Source: UBA8950 sp034411635
GTDB lineage: Bacteria; Chloroflexota; Anaerolineae; Anaerolineales; Villigracilaceae
Assembly: GCA_034411635.1 (NCBI GenBank)
Contig: DAOUML010000138.1
Coordinates: forward strand, 1 to 11,619
Length of the DNA: 11,619 bases
Direction of reading: 5' to 3'
Shown: positions 1 to 5,918 of the stretch, piece by piece
Position numbering within the stretch: the first letter of the stretch is position 1
Layout of the letters: each line of letters begins with the position of its first letter
Notes under the pieces: model-generated
The model's database searches: none
Seen by the model: only the letters and a program-made list of their open reading frames with translations
What the model was told of the DNA's origin: nothing
Translations under genes and position numbers: made by a program

Positions 1-1
1 T

Positions 2-1072
2 ATGCCCGATTCCCCCCTCCTGATGGTTGAAAACCTGGTCAAGCATTTCCCACTGACGCCCTCATTCACCGATTTATTGCGGCGGCGCGGGCCGGATGTC
101 GTCCGCGCGGTGGACGGGGTCTCGTTCGCGCTGGCGCGTGGGGAGGTGCTGGCGATTGTGGGCGAATCGGGCTGCGGCAAGACAACCATTGCGCGCACCC
201 TGATTGGCCTGGAACAAGAGACGGATGGCACAATCCTTTTCAACGGTCAACGAATCGGGGCAGCCAAACGCCGCGCCCGGGCTGGCCTGATACCGCTTGA
301 ATCAGGCGCAGTCGGCACGCGCGAGCAACACAGTCTTCCGCGCATGTCGCTCAAACACCTGCGCCAGCACGCCCAGATGATTTTTCAGGACCCGTATGAA
401 TCGCTCAACCCACGCGCAACCATTTTCGAGATTGTGGCCGAGCCGCTGGTTGTGCATGGGATGGCGCGCCGCCGCGATGAGCAGGTTGCGCGGGTAAAAT
501 CTGCACTTGAGGATGCCGGGTTGCGCCCGGCGGAGGATTACTTCCTGCGCTATCCGCACGAACTTTCGGGCGGGCAGCGGCAGCGGGTGGTGATTGCCGG
601 AGCGATGGTTTTGCAGCCGGAACTCTTGATTGCCGATGAGCCGGTCTCGATGCTGGATGTATCGGTTCGGGCTGAGATTCTCAACCTGCTCAAAGAGTTG
701 CAGAAAACGCGCGGGGTTGGGATTGTTTTCATCACCCATGACCTGGGGACAGTTTCCTACTTTGCCGACCGGCTGGCGGTCATGTACCTGGGCCGCATCG
801 TCGAAAGCGGGCCAACCGCCGAAGTGCTGAAAAATCCGCAGCACCCGTACACCAAAGCCTTGCTGTCGGTTGTGCCGGTTCCGAATCCGCGCCTGCGGCG
901 TGAGCGTATCATTTTGCAGGGCGAGACGCCCAACCCGCTCAACCTGCCGGGTGGCTGCCGCTTTCATCCGCGCTGCCCGGTGGCGGTGGAGGCCTGCAAA
1001 CAAAGCGACCCAACTTACGTTCGGGTGACGGATGGACACGAGGCGGCTTGCCTGTTGGTTGCGGAAGGCTAA
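2..1072 (+). CDS. Oligopeptide/dipeptide ABC transporter, ATP-binding protein (OppF/DppF type)
   Basis: This 356-residue cytoplasmic ATPase would power peptide (or other small solute) import through an Opp/Dpp-type permease. Visible motifs are Walker A GESGCGKT (54-61), a Q-loop FQDPYESLNPR (128-138), the signature LSGGQRQR (188-195), Walker B LLIADEP (208-214) and the H-loop histidine H246. The C-terminal oligopeptide-transporter extension follows, with GCRFHPRCP (318-326). Cysteines 319, 325, 332 and 350 have the spacing of that extension; in a related mycobacterial OppD this region was reported to hold an iron-sulfur cluster (from memory). About 20 extra residues seem to lie between Walker A and the Q-loop (roughly 85-118). 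The ATG at base 2 matches the usual family start, but anything upstream is outside the window; permease and binding-protein genes are probably there. The next gene begins 32 bases downstream on the same strand. Confidence 0.93.
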   Translation: MPDSPLLMVENLVKHFPLTPSFTDLLRRRGPDVVRAVDGVSFALARGEVLAIVGESGCGKTTIARTLIGLEQETDGTILFNGQRIGAAKRRARAGLIPLESGAVGTREQHSLPRMSLKHLRQHAQMIFQDPYESLNPRATIFEIVAEPLVVHGMARRRDEQVARVKSALEDAGLRPAEDYFLRYPHELSGGQRQRVVIAGAMVLQPELLIADEPVSMLDVSVRAEILNLLKELQKTRGVGIVFITHDLGTVSYFADRLAVMYLGRIVESGPTAEVLKNPQHPYTKALLSVVPVPNPRLRRERIILQGETPNPLNLPGGCRFHPRCPVAVEACKQSDPTYVRVTDGHEAACLLVAEG

Positions 1073-1092
1073 GCAATTTACCCAATGACGAT

Positions 1093-1096
1093 GGAG
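1093..1096 (+). promoter_or_regulatory. Ribosome binding site GGAG that fixes the start of the C45 hydrolase
   Basis: GGAG lies 8 bases before the ATG at 1105. The in-frame ATG at 1048 lies inside the ABC ATPase gene, has no such site, and would add 19 residues unlike the family. This supports 1105 as the start. Confidence 0.65.
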
Positions 1097-1104
1097 AAAA
1101 GTTT

Positions 1105-2211
1105 ATGCTAACAAACCCATACGAAACAGCCATTCACAAAGAACCTGTCCCAATGGTTAAAGTAGCCGGATCCCATTTGGAGGTCGGCAGGCAAATTGGC
1201 GAGGCTTTTCGCGGGAAAATTGCCCACAGCGTTGAAAATGCCAAAAGTCTGTTGGCTGAGGCGTATGAGCAGTTGGAACTGACCTGGGACGGGGCAAAGA
1301 TTCAATCGCGAAAGTATCTTCCCTTTGCCGAGGAGCGTTTTCCAAAGTATGTCGATGAATTACGCGGCATGGCTGAAGGCGCAAATGTTGATTACCGCGA
1401 TTTGGTGACGCTGAACACCATGGAGGCCATCACCACCGACGCCCTGCACCTGACGCGCTGTACCAGCATGGCGGTTAACGAAACGCGCACCGCCGATGGT
1501 CACGTGCTGGCGGCCCACAACGAGGACTGGGTTCCCGAAGACGAAGACGATGTCTATGTCGTTCACGCCTGCCCAGACGATGAGCCGCCCTTTCTGGCGA
1601 TGAATTATGGCGGCCTGCTGCCCAATGTCGGTTTTAACGCGGCAGGGATTGCGCAGTTAATTGACTCGGTTTACCCCAACGACCCGCGCATCGGCATTCC
1701 GCGCCTGCTGGTTGGGCGGGCGGTGCTGGCCGCGCCGAAACTGGATGTTGCTATTCGGCGGGCAATCGTGCCGCATCGCGCGGCGGGCTACAACCACATC
1801 ATCATCCATGAAAGCGGCGAGATTTATTCGGTGGAAGTTTCAGCCCAGCAATTCGACATGATCCACGCCCACGATGGATACATGACGCACACCAATCACT
1901 ATCTGACCTCTAAAATGCACGCGGTAGAAAAAGACCCCGATGCGCTGGTAGGCTCGCATGTGCGCTATCACCGCGCTTCCCGTTTGCTGCGCGAGAATAG
2001 CAGACACACCATCAAATCGCTGCAAGCCATCCAGAAAGACCATGTTAACTTTTCAAATTCGATTTGCAATCATGCTGTCGACAAAAAAGACCCCCTCGAT
2101 CGTGAAAAAACCATCAATGCACTGGTGATTGACCTGACCGCGCGCGAAATGCACATCGCCTGGGGCAATCCCTGCCAAAACGCGTATCATACCTATCATT
2201 TGGACGAGTAA
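1105..2211 (+). CDS. C45-family Ntn hydrolase (acyl-CoA:6-aminopenicillanate acyltransferase-like)
   Basis: A 368-residue protein of the peptidase C45 / AAT family. Members are made as precursors and cut themselves just before a cysteine, which becomes the N-terminal nucleophile for amide-bond hydrolysis or acyl transfer. The likely nucleophile is C119 in RCTSMAV, followed by the family motif HNEDW (138-142). The N-terminal GRQIGEAF segment (28-35), MTHTNH (260-265) and NSICNH (318-323) also match conserved parts of the fold. Self-cleavage before C119 would give chains of about 118 and 250 residues. No signal peptide is seen, so it is probably cytoplasmic. The gene follows a peptide-type ABC ATPase by 32 bases on the same strand and is probably co-transcribed, which suggests it may act on an imported peptide or N-acyl amide. 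That substrate link is inference; penicillin chemistry is not implied. Confidence 0.86.
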   Translation: MLTNPYETAIHKEPVPMVKVAGSHLEVGRQIGEAFRGKIAHSVENAKSLLAEAYEQLELTWDGAKIQSRKYLPFAEERFPKYVDELRGMAEGANVDYRDLVTLNTMEAITTDALHLTRCTSMAVNETRTADGHVLAAHNEDWVPEDEDDVYVVHACPDDEPPFLAMNYGGLLPNVGFNAAGIAQLIDSVYPNDPRIGIPRLLVGRAVLAAPKLDVAIRRAIVPHRAAGYNHIIIHESGEIYSVEVSAQQFDMIHAHDGYMTHTNHYLTSKMHAVEKDPDALVGSHVRYHRASRLLRENSRHTIKSLQAIQKDHVNFSNSICNHAVDKKDPLDREKTINALVIDLTAREMHIAWGNPCQNAYHTYHLDE

Positions 2212-2221
2212 AATGCCGCTT

Positions 2222-2833
2222 TCAACGCCACCCACTCGGCCCCATTCGGTGAATGGGGCCGAGTGGGTTAACATCCAACCCGCCCACCCCGCTGGCGATA
2301 ATTTCACCATTCGGCATCAGAATGACTTCAGCCGGTGGAACAGCATCCAGGTCGGCCTGAGTGTAGCGATGAGTTAGAAAAATCGTCTGCTGGTTGGCGG
2401 AACTGACCAGCCCATCCTGCAAAGCCTGGGCGGAATCGTAGCGGCCGGCAATCAGAACATCGACGCAGGCGCGGATTTGGTCGATGGCCGGGAATTGTAG
2501 TATCTCCTCCCAGGCGTAGCCGCTAAAAACCAGGGCAGAAAGCGAGGTTTCAGCCCGCAGACGTTTGAGCAACGCCAAAACCGGCCCAATTTGCTGGAAA
2601 GGTTCGCCGCCGCTGAGGGTGACGCCTTCAATCGAATCCCCCAGGTTGATGATTTGCTCGAAAAAATCGTCCACGCCGACTCGTTTGCCGCCTTGCGCCG
2701 GGTGGGTTTGCGGGTTGAAGCAGTTGGGGCAGCCAAGCGTACAGCCCTGCGTCCAGACCACGGCCCGCAATCCCGGCCCGTTGGCGCGGCTTTGGGGCAG
2801 AAAGTGATGCAGGCGCAGACTCTCGTCAGCCAT
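2222..2833 (-). CDS. Small radical SAM protein, activating-enzyme type
   Basis: A 203-residue radical SAM protein of the compact activase class (the size range of NrdG, PFL-activase and QueE). It has the CX3CX2C cluster motif in GCTLGCPNCFNPQTH (C31, C35, C38), which binds a [4Fe-4S] cluster and SAM, and the SAM-contacting TLSGGEPFQQ (72-81). The N-terminal LRLHHFLPQSRANGPGLR matches relatives that I recall beside DUF2997/AAA+ genes. The ATG at 2833 is chosen because this conserved segment starts just after it; a further upstream ATG at 2878 lies inside the DUF2997 gene. The start overlaps the DUF2997 stop by 8 bases and no clear Shine-Dalgarno is present, suggesting translational coupling. 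No glycyl-radical enzyme is in the window, so the target is unknown; a protein encoded in the cluster is the obvious candidate (inference). The last 14 codons fall in a perfect hairpin. Confidence 0.87.
   Translation of the reverse strand: MADESLRLHHFLPQSRANGPGLRAVVWTQGCTLGCPNCFNPQTHPAQGGKRVGVDDFFEQIINLGDSIEGVTLSGGEPFQQIGPVLALLKRLRAETSLSALVFSGYAWEEILQFPAIDQIRACVDVLIAGRYDSAQALQDGLVSSANQQTIFLTHRYTQADLDAVPPAEVILMPNGEIIASGVGGLDVNPLGPIHRMGPSGWR
2230..2268. terminator. 18-bp perfect hairpin at the convergent gene junction
   Basis: Bases 2230-2247 and 2251-2268 are perfectly complementary around a 3-base GGT loop. The hairpin is symmetric, so it would form in both the plus-strand transcript (hydrolase, ending at 2211) and the minus-strand transcript (radical SAM gene, ending at 2222). 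No T-tract follows on either strand, so it is not a classic intrinsic terminator. It may block convergent read-through or stabilise 3' ends. It lies within the last codons of the radical SAM gene (residues 189-202). Confidence 0.55.
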
Positions 2834-3035
2834 TCTTGAGATTCTGGCTCTGGCGCACCTGTTCCTGCACAAGGCCATCGATGGCGGTTGTCATTTCGCG
2901 TGAAATGACTTCGCCGCCCAGGGCGGCTTCCAGATCGGCGGTCAGGTCCAGGCAGGTCGTGCCATTGACACCATGCACCTGGATTTTGACTTCGCCGTTT
3001 TTGTCGATAATCACTTCGATTTCTTGAATTTCCAT
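2826..3035 (-). CDS. DUF2997-family small protein
   Basis: A 69-residue acidic protein matching DUF2997, a family without assigned function. The first 20 residues form alternating beta-type sequence (IEVIIDKNGEVKIQV), then a GVNG turn, the conserved TTCLDLT with a single cysteine (C28), and an amphipathic helix DLEAALGGEV. The C-terminal 20 residues are polar and probably flexible. AGGAG (complement of 3042-3046) sits 6 bases before the ATG and supports the start. It overlaps the radical SAM gene by 8 bases and follows the DUF1257 gene after a 186-base gap containing a 17-bp inverted repeat. In my recollection DUF2997 and DUF1257 genes are often adjacent and near Ycf46-like ATPases. The lone conserved cysteine makes it a candidate substrate or sulfur/cluster carrier for the radical SAM neighbour, which is inference. 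Confidence 0.8.
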   Translation of the reverse strand: MEIQEIEVIIDKNGEVKIQVHGVNGTTCLDLTADLEAALGGEVISREMTTAIDGLVQEQVRQSQNLKNG

Positions 3036-3221
3036 GCCAAACTCCTAACCCGGACAAGCCGGAACCACAAAGGCTGAAACACGAAGTACACAAAGGTCAC
3101 AAAGGAAGACCCTTAAAAAACTTTGTGTACTTCGTGTCCGCTTGCCCCGCGAACTCGGCGGGGTTGTGTTTGAAAATTCTTGCTTTTTGCGCAAGGATTC
3201 AACTTTAAAGTTTCTAAAACG
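3036..3221. other. Intergenic region between DUF1257 and DUF2997 genes
   Basis: No coding sequence is supported in these 186 bases. It holds the DUF2997 ribosome binding site (3042-3046), the 17-bp inverted repeat (3079-3137), a 6-bp GC stem (3145-3150 with 3158-3163), a weak 5-bp stem (3179-3183 with 3191-3195), and a 12-base palindrome AACTTTAAAGTT (3201-3212). Confidence 0.6.
3079..3137. repeat. 17-bp perfect inverted repeat with 25-base loop
   Basis: ACACGAAGTACACAAAG (3079-3095) is the exact reverse complement of 3121-3137. The left side also carries repeated CACAAAGG-like units (3066-3072, 3090-3096, 3100-3105). This resembles the CACAAAG/CTTTGTG intergenic palindromes dispersed in several bacterial genomes (from memory). 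It lies between the DUF1257 and DUF2997 genes, so it would be transcribed within the operon. There is no T-tract after it on the minus strand. Confidence 0.75.
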
Positions 3222-3575
3222 CTACGCCATGCGTCGCAAAACCAGGTGGATGCGTCCGTCTTTTTGGGTTTCTTCGCTCGCAAGGGCGAATCCCTGTTCT
3301 TCCAGTTTGTTGCGCGTCAGGTGGTAGAGGTAGCGTTGCGAGATATTTTGCAGAATGGCCGGGCCGTTGACGTTGCCTCGCGCCACCATCTCGTAAAATT
3401 CACCCTTTTTCTGGAATTTAATATCGGCTTCCTTCAGGCGGATTTCGTCTTTACTGCGAAAACGGTCGAAGAAACCTTCTTTGAGGGTGTAGCCTGCCTC
3501 GGCAATCGCTTGCAGGAGCAGGTTTTTGGCGTTCATTTTGGTTTTATGAACGCGAATGACAACAATTTGCGACAT
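3222..3575 (-). CDS. DUF1257 / Ycf35-like protein
   Basis: A 117-residue protein matching the DUF1257 family, whose plastid and cyanobacterial member is Ycf35; its biochemical role is not established. Seen are an N-terminal beta strand (MSQIVVIRVH), a helix ending at AGYTLKEG (27-34), a basic and acidic central part (37-57), and the conserved C-terminal block NISQRYLYHLTRNKLEEQGF (77-96) followed by the final strand IHLVLRRM (109-116). The ATG at 3575 has a strong AAGGAG (complement of 3583-3588) 7 bases upstream; a further in-frame ATG at 3638 lies in hairpin DNA and adds residues unlike the family. The gene sits between the Hsp70 and DUF2997 genes on the same strand. Its link to an AAA+ ATPase of the Ycf46 type in the same cluster mirrors the plastid/cyanobacterial pairing of names, but a physical interaction is inference. 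Confidence 0.85.
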   Translation of the reverse strand: MSQIVVIRVHKTKMNAKNLLLQAIAEAGYTLKEGFFDRFRSKDEIRLKEADIKFQKKGEFYEMVARGNVNGPAILQNISQRYLYHLTRNKLEEQGFALASEETQKDGRIHLVLRRMA

Positions 3576-3582
3576 GGTTTTT

Positions 3583-3588
3583 CTCCTT
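3583..3588 (-). promoter_or_regulatory. Shine-Dalgarno AAGGAG fixing the DUF1257 start
   Basis: The plus-strand CTCCTT reads AAGGAG on the coding strand, 7 bases before the ATG at 3575. It decides against the longer frame starting at 3638. Confidence 0.7.
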
Positions 3589-3610
3589 ATAAAACCTGTG
3601 TATCTAGGCT

Positions 3611-3626
3611 GGCGCAAAATTGCGCC
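3611..3626. repeat. Short inverted repeat GGCGCAA-AA-TTGCGCC
   Basis: Two perfect 7-base arms separated by AA, in the 158-base gap between the Hsp70 stop and the DUF1257 start. CTTTT follows it on the plus strand, but no plus-strand gene ends here. On the minus strand no T-tract follows, so a terminator role is doubtful; a processing or mRNA-stability hairpin upstream of DUF1257 is possible. Confidence 0.35.
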
Positions 3627-3631
3627 CTTTT

Positions 3632-3726
3632 CCCTCATCCCTGCCCTTCTCCCGAAGGGAGAAGGGTTCAGAATCGGATGATTTCAAAAGTCCCCTCCCC
3701 CCTCGGGGGAGGGCGGAGGGTGAGGG
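3632..3726. repeat. Dispersed double-hairpin palindrome, copy 1 (REP/MITE-like)
   Basis: A 95-base element with outer inverted ends (CCCTCATCCCTGCCC against GGGCGGAGGGTGAGGG) and two inner perfect hairpins: a 10-bp stem 3644-3653/3657-3666 and a 9-bp stem 3693-3701/3705-3713. It begins 7 bases after the Hsp70 stop. Its architecture, end sequences and orientation match the copy at 5821-5913, so it belongs to a dispersed family rather than being a chance terminator. No transposase and no clear target duplication are visible. Confidence 0.8.
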
Positions 3727-3733
3727 TTGAATG

Positions 3734-5326
3734 TTAAGTCAACTTAATCACCGGATAATTCTCATACAGCGTCCTGCCGGTTTGCAGGTCGCGGGCGGTC
3801 AGCAACAGGCGTTTGTTGTCATCGACCGAGAAAGCAACCTCGAAGCGCGATTCGCCCGCTTTTCCGGGCGGCTCGGCTTGCAGGAAGGTGGGGGCGTGTT
3901 CGTTCATCCAAAAATAACTGCGGCGTTCTTCGTCCAGGGCCTTGACTTCGCTCAAACGGGCCGCGCCGGAGGGGTCAAAAACCAGTTCAACCGCGCCGCT
4001 GCCCAGTTTGCGGCGCAATTCGCCGATTTCGTAAATTGCCATGCCCAACTGAGTCTGACCGTCGTATGTGGCCTTGATGGAGACCCGCGTCAGCGCGTCG
4101 GCGGTCGGGTAGGGAGTCCCGCGCGGGACGATGATGCGGTAATCATACTCCCCTTTGGCCCGATTCAGATAACGCAGGCCGTAATCGTGCTGGATGTGAT
4201 CGTAAAAATCCATCCCGGCGATGAAGGCTGCCGCGCCACGCGCCACCGCATCGAGCGGACGGTTGAGCATGACCCGCTCGTTGCCAAAAATGCGCCGCAA
4301 GGTTTGCTGGATGGCCGGAATCTGACTGCCGCCGCCGACCATCAGCACCGCTTTGATGTTTTCCTCGGTGTAGCCGCGCTCACGGGCGTCGTTCAGGGCG
4401 CGGCGGATGGTGCGGTCGACGGTGGTGAAGGCTTCGCGCTGGTCGAGCAGACTTTCGAAGCGGCTGCGGGTAAATTCCGAAGCCAGGGCCATGCCGGTTG
4501 TCGGGTGAACCACGCTCACGTCGGCGCGTTCGTGGAAGGAGAGTCGCTGTTTGGCGTGTTCGCACTCGGTCAGCAGGGCGTTGCTGATTTGGCGGATGTC
4601 CTCGTCGTGATCGCTGCGTCCGTGTTCGCGCAGGATGTCCTCGAACAGCCACTGGTCGAGGGTCATGCCGCCCAGTTCGGCCCCGGCCTTGCCCAGCACC
4701 CGGCAGCGTTGCCGGCTGTTCGCTTCGGGCTGCTCCTCAATCAGGATGACGGCGGCGTGCATGGTTCCGCCGCCAAAATCAAAGACCAGGTAGACATCCC
4801 CGGGCTGGATGTGGGCCCCATAGCCGAGCGCGGCGGCGGAGGGTTCGTCGATCAGCCGGAAGCGCGGCAGACCCGCCGCTTCGGCTACGCCCGCCAGCCA
4901 GGTTTCGTAATGCTCGAAGGATTCAACCGGCACCGTCAGGGCGATTTCTTCCTCGGCGGCGTTTAGTTCTGCGGCGGCAAAGAGCAGCACGCTTGACAGG
5001 AAATCCTGCCCGGCTTGCTGGGGCGAAATCTCGCGCCCATCCAGCCGTACCTTGAGCGGACTGCGATTCGAGATGTAACGTTTCATCCAGCGGAAGGTGC
5101 GCGGCGAGTGGTACAGGTTTTGGGCCAGCACCTGCTCGCCGATGAAGCGTTTTTGCGGGTCGGCGTAGTGGATCAGGGAGGGCACGACGCTGATTTGTTC
5201 GCCGCCTTGCTGGTAGGTGTGGGCGTAATCTGGCACAAAGAGCGGGATTCCCTCGCCGCGGGATTCGTCCCAGGCGGCAACGACGGTGTTGGAGGTGCCG
5301 AAATCAATCGCCAATCTGCCGCTCAT
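3734..5326 (-). CDS. Hsp70-family (DnaK-like) chaperone with short C-terminal part
   Basis: A 530-residue actin-fold ATPase of the Hsp70 family, shorter than DnaK (about 640). The nucleotide-binding domain fills roughly 1-370: phosphate-1 IDFGTSNT (7-14), catalytic-type lysine K82 in FRWMKRYI, LIDEPSAAALGYG (158-170), phosphate-2 VFDFGGGTMH (181-190), adenosine motif MVGGGSQIPAI (329-339), and PLDAVARGAAA (357-367). About 160 residues remain: enough for a beta-sandwich-like substrate domain, but no helical lid and no DnaK-type C-terminal tail. The aspartate usually found in GGGTFD is histidine here (H190), at the position of a carboxylate near the active site in Hsc70. The start overlaps the GrpE-like stop by 4 bases (ATGA), so the two are probably translationally coupled. 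It is a specialised paralogue dedicated to this cluster rather than the housekeeping DnaK (inference); no J-domain gene is in the window. Confidence 0.93.
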   Translation of the reverse strand: MSGRLAIDFGTSNTVVAAWDESRGEGIPLFVPDYAHTYQQGGEQISVVPSLIHYADPQKRFIGEQVLAQNLYHSPRTFRWMKRYISNRSPLKVRLDGREISPQQAGQDFLSSVLLFAAAELNAAEEEIALTVPVESFEHYETWLAGVAEAAGLPRFRLIDEPSAAALGYGAHIQPGDVYLVFDFGGGTMHAAVILIEEQPEANSRQRCRVLGKAGAELGGMTLDQWLFEDILREHGRSDHDEDIRQISNALLTECEHAKQRLSFHERADVSVVHPTTGMALASEFTRSRFESLLDQREAFTTVDRTIRRALNDARERGYTEENIKAVLMVGGGSQIPAIQQTLRRIFGNERVMLNRPLDAVARGAAAFIAGMDFYDHIQHDYGLRYLNRAKGEYDYRIIVPRGTPYPTADALTRVSIKATYDGQTQLGMAIYEIGELRRKLGSGAVELVFDPSGAARLSEVKALDEERRSYFWMNEHAPTFLQAEPPGKAGESRFEVAFSVDDNKRLLLTARDLQTGRTLYENYPVIKLT

Positions 5327-5802
5327 GCCGCTTCCACTCCGGCTTTGCGCAAAATTCTGCCGTTCAGGCTGACGCGCGAAAAACGAACGATGACCGCCTG
5401 CCCCGGCTGGAGAGCCGCCGCGCCGGAGAGCGCTTCGTGCAGGTTCGGGTCGAAGGCGGTTTGCGCGCCGACAGTATCTTCCAGTTGCAGGCCGTAATCT
5501 TCCAGGTTGCGGGTCAGCCGCCGGGCAACGGTCAGCACATCGCGGGCCGAGACCGGGCGGCCTTCGGCTTCGAGCAAATGCGCCTGGGTGCGCAGTTGGG
5601 TCAGCGGGGCGGCCAGGTCGGTCAGCAGTCGGGTCAATTCGGCTTGCTGGCGGCTTTCGGCTTCGCAGCGTTGGCGTTCCATATCCGATTTGAGTTGGGA
5701 AATTTGCCTATCGCGCTCGGCCAGTTCGAGGCGCAGGGCTTGACTCTGGTTTTGCGAGCCTTCGAGGGGCTGTTTTTTGAATAAGGAGGTGAACCAGTTC
5801 AT
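5323..5802 (-). CDS. GrpE-like nucleotide exchange factor
   Basis: A 159-residue protein with GrpE organisation. GrpE proteins release ADP from Hsp70 and work as dimers through a long helix. Residues about 18-75 form a charged, coiled-coil-like helix rich in E, R and Q; 86-108 give further helix; and FDPNLHEAL (117-125) with the following LQPGQAVIVRFSRVSLNGRILRKAGVE matches the GrpE beta domain that contacts Hsp70. It is shorter than typical GrpE (about 190-200), mostly by a reduced N-terminus. GGAG (complement of 5808-5811) lies 5 bases before the ATG. It overlaps the Hsp70 gene by 4 bases, indicating a cognate pair made in fixed ratio. The MNWFTSLFKK N-terminus is hydrophobic then basic but too short for a membrane segment. 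Confidence 0.86.
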   Translation of the reverse strand: MNWFTSLFKKQPLEGSQNQSQALRLELAERDRQISQLKSDMERQRCEAESRQQAELTRLLTDLAAPLTQLRTQAHLLEAEGRPVSARDVLTVARRLTRNLEDYGLQLEDTVGAQTAFDPNLHEALSGAAALQPGQAVIVRFSRVSLNGRILRKAGVEAA

Positions 5803-5820
5803 TTTTTCTCCAATAACGTG

Positions 5821-5913
5821 CCCTCACCCCTGCCCCTCTCCCGGTGGGAGAGGGGATATTGGGCTAAACCAGCCTTTGTCCCCTCTCCCTTTGGGAGAGG
5901 GCTAGGGTGAGGG
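5821..5913. repeat. Dispersed double-hairpin palindrome, copy 2 (REP/MITE-like)
   Basis: A 93-base element with outer inverted ends (CCCTCACCCCTGCCC against GGGCTAGGGTGAGGG) and two inner perfect hairpins: a 10-bp stem 5833-5842/5846-5855 and a 9-bp stem 5881-5889/5893-5901, separated by 25 bases. It begins 5 bases after the WD40 gene stop and fills most of the 116-base gap before the GrpE-like gene. Same family and same orientation as 3632-3726. In an operon transcript it would form a strong stem-loop pair that could protect or attenuate the message at this point. Confidence 0.8.
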
Positions 5914-5918
5914 AAATC

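Noticed and set aside
1048..1104. Upstream in-frame ATG extending the C45 hydrolase by 19 residues
   Set aside because: It overlaps the end of the ABC ATPase gene, has no ribosome binding site, and GGAG lies at the right distance from the ATG at 1105.
3179..3195. Weak stem (CTTGC/GCAAG) followed on the minus strand by AATTTT, as a terminator after DUF1257
   Set aside because: Only five base pairs with a seven-base loop and a poor T-tract; too weak to call.
3201..3212. Palindrome AACTTTAAAGTT as an operator
   Set aside because: A/T-rich 12-base palindrome close to the DUF1257 stop, with no promoter nearby and no second copy seen; chance is likely.
3731..4966. Long open frame (411 codons) on the plus strand opposite the Hsp70 gene
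   Set aside because: It is antisense to a clear Hsp70 gene, shows no recognisable motif, and its length follows from the GC-rich codon use of the real gene. The same holds for other long antisense or shifted frames at 302-1039, 8234-8938, 9276-10040 and 9367-10098.
5783..5792. Plus-strand AAGGAGGTGA, a perfect Shine-Dalgarno, i.e. an anti-Shine-Dalgarno stretch in the GrpE-like mRNA
   Set aside because: No plus-strand gene follows it. In the mRNA it can pair with the gene's own GGAG over only four bases, and it simply encodes FTSLF codons near the start.
3632..5913. The repeated G/C-rich hairpins as a CRISPR array or insertion-sequence ends
   Set aside because: Only two copies, 2 kb apart and separated by genes, without spacers, transposase or target duplications; they fit a REP/MITE-like dispersed palindrome better.
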